A stretch of DNA of 11,710 nucleotides from Dunaliella salina (lineage: Eukaryota > Chlorophyta > Chlorophyceae > Chlamydomonadales > Dunaliellaceae). This document shows positions 8,161-11,710 of the stretch, one piece after another. The stretch is from assembly GCA_002284615.2 (NCBI GenBank), contig MU070091.1, positions 102,765 to 114,474 of the forward strand, given 5' to 3'. The notes beneath the pieces are model-generated. The model worked only from the letters and a program-made list of their open reading frames with translations, made no database searches and was not told where the DNA came from. Positions within the stretch are counted from its first letter, which is position 1. Every line of letters starts with the position of its first letter. The translations under genes were made by a program, and so were the position numbers.

Positions 8161-8470
8161 TATTCTGAGCGCCTTCAGAGGGTCAATCACAAGGTAGATG
8201 GGAACTTTGATGAATTGGTCTGACTCTGAGAAGTTGAACACTGATCCAGAGGCAGTTCAGACATTGTGTGAACAGGCAGATGGGATCAAGTGAATGGTTG
8301 TCCGAATCAGACCAGCTTTATTCTGATTCAGAACATCATCAGAGGCTCTTCGTGATGCTGCTCGAGCGAAAGCCTCTGACTCAGACCACCTTGCCTCTGA
8401 TTCAGATTCCTTTCAGAGGCACCCTCTGAATCAGACCCCCTTCAGTCCAATCAGGAGGAGCCAAACTTTC
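8161..8470 (+). repeat. Resumed Ser/Asp-coding array
   Basis: 8161-8305 is a further copy of the 153-bp unit (CGCCTTCAGAGGGTCAATCA, GATGGGAACTTTGATGAATT, GAGGCAGTTCAGACATTGTG). 8306-8450 is more diverged but keeps dense TCTGANTCAGA palindromes and reads SESDQLYSDSEHHQRLF and ASDSDHLASDSDSFQRHP in two frames. It continues the array interrupted by R. Confidence 0.75.
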
Positions 8471-8473
8471 CGA

Positions 8474-8620
8474 CGTAACCTTCCTGATCCCTACTGACCT
8501 CTTTTCTTATTTCTCCTGGTCAAAGGGATATATAGTGCCTTGGCCCTAGGTCCCCCCTTTTCCTTACTTGATGTGGATAGTGCTCTCACTGCCTGCGTAG
8601 TTTTTCTTTCTTTCTCTTGT
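8474..8620 (+). mobile_element. Retrotransposon 3' end D (C/D subfamily)
   Basis: A 5'-truncated copy that begins inside the C-terminal motif (RNLPDPY then TGA at about 8493). It then shares with copy C, in opposite orientation, the blocks TGCCTTGGCCCTAGGT, TTGATGTGG, GTGCTCTCACTGCCTGCGTAG and a tail TTTTTCTTTCTTTCTCTTG. Copies C and D stand tail to tail about 280 bp apart. Confidence 0.75.
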
Positions 8621-8736
8621 AAATATTTCTTTCTTGAGACGCGCTGTTTGTTCCAGCACCGGCTAAACCTCAAAATACTACAATCTGTAACCTCAGGCTG
8701 TTTGTCTTTCCTTTATTCACATAGGAAATGCCAGGG

Positions 8737-8896
8737 AGTGGAACAAAAAGCCTCCATTACCACTCTACAAAACATTTCATCAATTTTCGCGCAGCATTTT
8801 GTGCCTACGACTATCCAGTCACAATCTTTGGGTGGAAATCCAATGGCATCACGGGGGGAGGAACAAAAGCCTCCATAACACGCTACAAGATATTTC
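8737..8896 (+). repeat. Imperfect 40-bp direct repeats around a 79-bp insert
   Basis: GGAACAAAAAGCCTCCATTA ... CTCTACAAAACATTTC (8737-8778) is repeated imperfectly as GGAACAAAAGCCTCCATAAC ... GCTACAAGATATTTC (8858-8896). The 79 bp between them contain a third copy of the short retroelement that starts GCGCAGCATTTTGTG (8788-8848), here only its first 60 bp. Either an unusually long target duplication or a local duplication preceded the insertion. Confidence 0.7.
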
Positions 8897-9020
8897 CCAT
8901 AAGAAAAGAAAAGAAAAACTGCGCAGGCAGTGAAAACACTCCCCACATCAATTAAAGAAAAGAGGATACCTAGGGCCAAGGCAGCGTGTATCCTCTTCAC
9001 CGAGAGAAAGCGGAAGAAAG

Positions 9021-9553
9021 AAGGCAGTGGGGATCAGGTGGGTTACTAGCAGTATCCCGTGCCTGACCTTGTTGAGAGTTGGAAAAGGTTTTCTCAAGAG
9101 CACGTCTGGTCTGGCAAGTTTGTAAGCATACATGACCGAATGAGCATGAAGCTTCCGGACAAGCTTGGTGGCCTTGAAAGTGTCAAGACCAAGCTCCTTA
9201 AGAGGCTCCAATGTGTGCAGGGTGTAGATGACTCCTCCCACACCTAGCAGGATAGTAAGGAGGGTGACTTGAGCTGAAGCTCTAGAAAGATGACGGCAGA
9301 GGTCGCGGTGCTGCTGCTTGGAGGTCTCAAGCTGGCTGTAAGGCCGGGTGTCCCCACAGAAAAGAAAAGAAAAGTCTACGCACCCATGTCCCCACAGTAT
9401 TTGACTTCTACAAGGCGGAAGTGTCGCTGATCTGGGTGGAGCTGACTGGGGTCACAAGCCTTGAGTGTGGGTGGAGTGCCTGTGGCTGGCGCTGAGTCCT
9501 CCCTATTCCCCCCGCGACCCCCTGTACTTCTCAATTCATAGCGATTCCCAAAA
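9021..9553 (-). pseudogene. Copy C: RLE core with intact E-x-K
   Basis: On the minus strand: HPDQRHFRLVEVKYCGD, in which E-V-K is the PD-(D/E)xK catalytic signature, then a 27-bp insertion with its 11-bp duplication. Beyond it the protein continues as TRPYSQLETSKQQHRDLCR, LTILLGVGGVIYTLHTL, EPLKELGLDTF, KATKLVRKLHAHSVMYAYKL. The order nuclease strand, Q-rich helix with QQH, then the hydrophobic strand LTILLGVGG matches copies A, B and R. The insertion adds 38 bp, shifting the frame and creating a TAG. Before that event this copy had the best-preserved nuclease core in the window. The N-terminal half of the domain, with zinc knuckle and PD motif, is missing. Confidence 0.8.
9349..9397 (-). mobile_element. 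27-bp micro-insertion of a retrotransposon tail
   Basis: TGTCCCCACAG is present at 9349-9359 and again, identical, at 9387-9397. The 27 bp between them (9360-9386) read on minus as GGGTGCGTAGAC followed by TTTTCTTTTCTTTT, the hairpin's right arm and tail of the J/R/H subfamily (compare GCGTAGAC and T-rich tail at 8138-8155). Removing insert and one repeat restores the reading frame of copy C. This is best explained as an extremely 5'-truncated insertion. Confidence 0.88.
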
Positions 9554-9555
9554 AT

Positions 9556-9740
9556 TATTGTGCAGCCTGCGCTGAGCATTTCGTCCCACAACTATCCAGT
9601 CACAACCTTTGGGGCATTAGCCAAATTTGTGCCTGCATGCTCGAGATGCTGTACCTGAACTGCTTTCGATTTTGCCTGGACTGGTTACAGAACTCTATGT
9701 TTCCGCTCAGCTGCCCTTGTAGGCGGATAAAGCACACTGG
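9556..9740 (+). mobile_element. Internally deleted short retroelement E
   Basis: Starts with TGCAGCCTGCGCTGAGCATT and CAACTATCCAGTCACAACCT, like the 5' end of the 2134-2548 fragment (minus) and 8788-8848. After TTTGGGG it jumps to sequence matching the other end of that fragment: GCTCGAGATGCTGTACCTGA, TTTCCGCTCAGCTGCCCTTG, AGGCGGATA. About 200 bp of the middle are missing. No coding capacity. Confidence 0.65.
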
Positions 9741-9805
9741 CTGCTCATCAGTTGAGACATCCTCTTCTTTGGGGGGTCTTCCAAATCTTGCACCGACAAG
9801 ATGGC

Positions 9806-9883
9806 CACTTTTCTTGAATTGATGCAGGGAGTTCTCAGGGCTTACAATGTTTTCTTTGTTGTCTTTTTCTTACAAAGCAGGTA
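9806..9883 (+). mobile_element. Retrotransposon 3' end I, degraded
   Basis: CACTTTTCTTGAATTGATGC, then AGGGAGTTCTCAGGGCTTAC and a tail with GTCTTTTTCTTAC resemble the terminal part of the A/B and C/D subfamilies. The hairpin is poorly preserved and no coding part remains. Confidence 0.45.
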
Positions 9884-10194
9884 TCAAGACCTGGGTGATG
9901 CCTTCTCAGCTCAGTCCTTGACACCTTAACAGACGTTTGTCATGTGTACAGTTCCCCTGCACATTCCTGCACATGTGAAAAAAATGTTTCTTCGTTCTTA
10001 AATGATTTGGCTCGCAATGGAAGGAAAACCGGTGGGGTCATGTTGCCCAAACTTGCTTGGACATGCGCTGATCTCCCAGAGGTCGGAGAAGAGCCGCTAA
10101 GATGCCCTTGAAGGCATGCACATAAGAGTAGTAGCTCTTCTTAACTTCTTAACTCCTTGCAATGGAAGGCTGAGCAGCCAAACTTACGGGCTGA
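9884..10194. other. Stretch without recognisable gene
   Basis: I see no coding or structural feature here. Short open frames have no motif, and there is no clear tandem or inverted repeat beyond short A runs. Confidence 0.5.
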
Positions 10195-10300
10195 AGCTTG
10201 AATCACATTTTGGTGAGGCCTCTAACTTTCCAGTGTGGGGACCTTCCCTCAGTCCATGCAGGCTCTTGCCTGCGTGGACTTTTCTTTTATTTTGCTTTAA
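10195..10300 (+). mobile_element. Retrotransposon 3' end H (J/R/H subfamily)
   Basis: GGTGAGGCCTCTAACTTT is identical to 18 bases near the end of R (8080-8097). It is followed by GGGGACCTTCCCTCAG, a strong hairpin and a tail CTTTTCTTTTATTTTGCTTT. No coding part is recognisable upstream; an ordinary 5'-truncated copy. Confidence 0.7.
10252..10279 (+). other. 3'-terminal hairpin of remnant H
   Basis: GTCCATGCAGGC (10252-10263) pairs with GCCTGCGTGGAC (10268-10279) over 12 bp with one G-U wobble around a TCTT loop, directly before the T-rich tail. It is the best-preserved of the hairpins found at the ends of J, R, B and H, and is likely the signal by which the element's own reverse transcriptase recognises its RNA. 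Confidence 0.8.
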
Positions 10301-10320
10301 ATCACCTTGTACACATTGTA

Positions 10321-10506
10321 AAATCCAACAGCAAATACGAATGGGTGACCAAGGGAATTCTTCAATCGAGTATTTCAAAAGGAGACAGTAAAGTTAAAAG
10401 AGCTAAGATATTTTTGGAAGCAGTCGACAAAGAAGGATAAAGTTGCTGCAAGGGAAAAGAAGAAAGGATCACCAGGCAAAAAAGAGGAGGGGTTGCAGAA
10501 GCCCAA
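10321..10506 (+). pseudogene. Lys-rich open frame broken at a T run
   Basis: Codons from 10321 read SNSKYEWVTKGILQSSI, then KGDSKVKRAKIF up to a run of five T (10411-10415). In that frame a TAA follows at 10438-10440. One base over, the frame continues FWKQSTKKDKVAAREKKK, GSPGKKEEGLQKPN up to the Harbinger boundary at 10507. Dropping one T would join the two halves. The basic, hydrophilic product has no domain I recognise. It may be a real exon damaged by a one-base insertion, or a chance run in A-rich DNA. Confidence 0.3.
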
Positions 10507-10513
10507 TAAGGCT

Positions 10514-10670
10514 GCGGTCACACACAATTTTTCTCGGTATTTTTTTCGGACTTTTTTCCGTCAGAAATTGGAAAAAAATTGCGGTCACACACGATTTTTT
10601 TCCGTCCACCGAAAATTTTTTTTGCCCTCAACGGAAAAATTTTGCAAGCGGTCAAACACAAATTTTTTTC
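10514..10670 (+). repeat. Three subterminal repeats at 67-bp spacing
   Basis: GCGGTCACACACAATTTTT starts at 10514, GCGGTCACACACGATTTTTT at 10581 and GCGGTCAAACACAAATTTTT at 10648, exactly 67 bp apart. Between them the sequence alternates T runs with TCCG and ACGGAAAAA words that can fold back on each other. Likely binding sites for the transposase or its Myb-like partner. Confidence 0.85.
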
Positions 10671-10680
10671 ATATTTTTTC

Positions 10681-10882
10681 CTTCAGTGCTTAGCCACGGT
10701 GAAAGTGCCCCTTTCAGACAGTCTCTTGCAGGCCCTTTCAAAGAAAGGACCATGAGTGCTGCCTTCCTCCTTGTATGGCTGGCAGCCATCATGCCAGAGC
10801 TAGTAACTGAGCAGTCAGGCTTCTCAACTTGGGCCTTGAAAGTTGTGATACCAGCCGTCACCTTGGTTCTGGATGGTAGTGA
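10681..10882 (+). other. Unresolved region before the transposase
   Basis: An open frame (ATG at 10753, MSAAFLLVWLAAIMPEL and onward) runs to 10973 but is out of phase with the transposase and has no family match I know. In the transposase frame TAG (10877) and TGA (10880) close it just before PHSAAKQDIRMR. CCCCACAG at 10883-10890 could be a 3' splice site, or a frameshift may separate the N-terminal exon. Confidence 0.4.
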
Positions 10883-11710
10883 CCCCACAGCGCAGCAAAG
10901 CAAGACATACGTATGCGGAGTGCAATCCCTGTTGAGAAGAGGCTGGCAGTTTTTTTGCACTGGGCTGGCTTAGGTTCTCCATATTACCACCTTGCGCAGA
11001 CCTATGATATTAGTAAGCCTTCCGTGACCAATATAATTCATGAAGTTGTGTTTGTGCTGCGCAAAGAATTTGTGCCAAGCATGATCGTCTTTCCAGAAGG
11101 ACAGGAACTCATGCGCGTCATGCGAGATTTCAGAGGCTTGTGCAATTTGCCTTTTTGTGCTGGTGCAATAGACGGAACATTCATGAGGATTGAGAAGCCA
11201 TATGAGTGGGGTGATATCTACTATTGCTACAAAAAGCACATGGCTATTATTCTTTTCGTACGTTTTGATGCTCATGGCAAGTTCACGTTTGTTAGTGCTG
11301 GAGGGGCAGGTCAAGTTGATGATGCACAAATATGGAATTTTAGTGCTCTGCGTAGAAAGATTGAGGATGGTTCTTGGCTTTCCTTGCCGCCAAATGCTTG
11401 CATGGAGGAAATGACCATAGATGGTACTGTTTTCAAGCCCTACATTTGTGCTGATTCAGCGTTTGCTCTTTCCACCTCTGTACTAAAATGTCATGAGACC
11501 CCAAACCCCACAAAGCAGCAATTTAATTTCAATTATGCTCTGATCCGGACGAGACGTGTGGTCGAATGTGCATTTGGCAGGCTCAAGAAGCGTTTCCCAA
11601 TCCTCAAAAACAGCAGGCTCTTCAACCCCACCTTCGCTGCAAATGTTGCAACAGTTCTATGTGCACTGCAAAATTTCATTGAGAGTACTGGGGACGTGTA
11701 CAACCCCTCT
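10883..11710 (+). CDS. PIF/Harbinger DDE transposase, 3' end off window
   Basis: The open frame has its first ATG at 10913, but family-like sequence (KQDIRMRSAIPVEKRLA) begins earlier, so the true start lies upstream, perhaps in another exon. Numbering from 10913, residues about 20-50 (YYHLAQTYDISKPSVTNIIH) resemble the helix-turn-helix that binds the ends. The catalytic triad of the DDE_Tnp_4 type is visible: Asp87 in AGAIDGTFM (11171-11173), Asp181 in YICADSAFAL (11453-11455) and Glu218 in RRVVECAFGRLKKRF (11564-11566). The 36 residues between second Asp and Glu fit the family. GGAGQVDDAQIWN matches the conserved stretch between the first two acids. There is no stop to the last base, 266 codons. 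Acts in the nucleus, cutting and pasting the element, usually with a second Myb-like protein not seen here. Confidence 0.88.

Larger units (their letters stand above)
8897..9553 (-). mobile_element. Copy C: 5'-truncated non-LTR retrotransposon
   Basis: Minus-strand copy. The tail (AAGAAAAGAAAAGAAAAACTG on plus, from about 8901) follows TTTCCCAT, then come a hairpin region, the CCTAGGGCCAAGG block (8971-8983) shared with D, and the C-terminal SNPPDPH (9029-9048). The coding part runs leftwards into the endonuclease core and is cut at about 9553 by a plus-strand short retroelement. Confidence 0.8.
10507..11710 (+). mobile_element. PIF/Harbinger transposon, left part
   Basis: A TAA (10507-10509) precedes the putative terminal sequence GGCTGCGGTCACACACAATT. 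PIF/Harbinger elements duplicate a 3-bp T-W-A target and have GC-rich ends, often followed by subterminal repeats, as here. The transposase lies about 400 bp inside and runs off the window; the right terminus is not visible, so terminal inversion and the target duplication cannot be confirmed. Confidence 0.75.

Noticed and set aside
10862..10890. A 15-bp GT...AG segment (10876-10890) as a mini-intron in the transposase
   Set aside because: Far too short for ordinary splicing, and its length is a multiple of three so removal does not bring the upstream frame into phase with the transposase.
1..11710. CRISPR arrays, tRNA or rRNA genes, bacterial operons
   Set aside because: No regularly spaced identical repeats with unique spacers, no tRNA cloverleaf or rRNA core that I could recognise, and no closely packed intact genes with ribosome binding sites; the content is eukaryotic transposon debris.

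Overview
The window looks like repeat-dense intergenic DNA of a eukaryote with a large, transposon-rich genome. No intact cellular gene is recognisable. Two features argue for a eukaryote: the mix of non-LTR retrotransposon remnants with RNase H and restriction-like endonuclease (RLE) domains, hAT and PIF/Harbinger DNA transposons, and the long microsatellites. RLE plus RNase H in one lineage recalls the Dualen/RandI elements known from green algae, so an alga is my best guess, but the sequence does not prove it.

Layout. 1-41 is a (CA)n(CG)n tract; 42-670 is a GC-rich stretch with long Ser/Ala-rich open frames on both strands and no known family. From about 690 to 10,300 the window is mostly a graveyard of one retrotransposon clade. 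I count about eleven remnants, nearly all 5'-truncated: J (690-784, +), G (785-970, +), A (2016-3447, +), F (4585-4700, +), R (5545-8160, +), B (6132-6922, -), D (8474-8620, +), C (8897-9553, -), a 27-bp micro-insertion inside C (9360-9386, -), I (9806-9883, +) and H (10195-10300, +). By their 3' UTRs they fall into three subfamilies: G/A/B, C/D and J/R/H. All end in a short hairpin followed by a TTTTC-rich tail, and several keep the same C-terminal peptide, SNPPDPH.

Nested insertions can be ordered directly. A 153-bp Ser/Asp-coding tandem array (5069-5544, resuming at 8161) was split by R; R was split by B; A was split by a 415-bp antisense retroelement fragment and by a 420-bp hAT-type non-autonomous transposon; C was split by the 27-bp micro-insertion. 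B serves as the empty-site control for both insertions in A.

The right end (10,507 to the window edge) is the left part of a PIF/Harbinger transposon: a TAA target duplication, a terminal sequence, three 67-bp-spaced subterminal repeats, and a DDE transposase with D, D and E all visible. Its frame is open to the last base. This is the youngest-looking coding sequence in the window, although its N-terminal part is not resolved.
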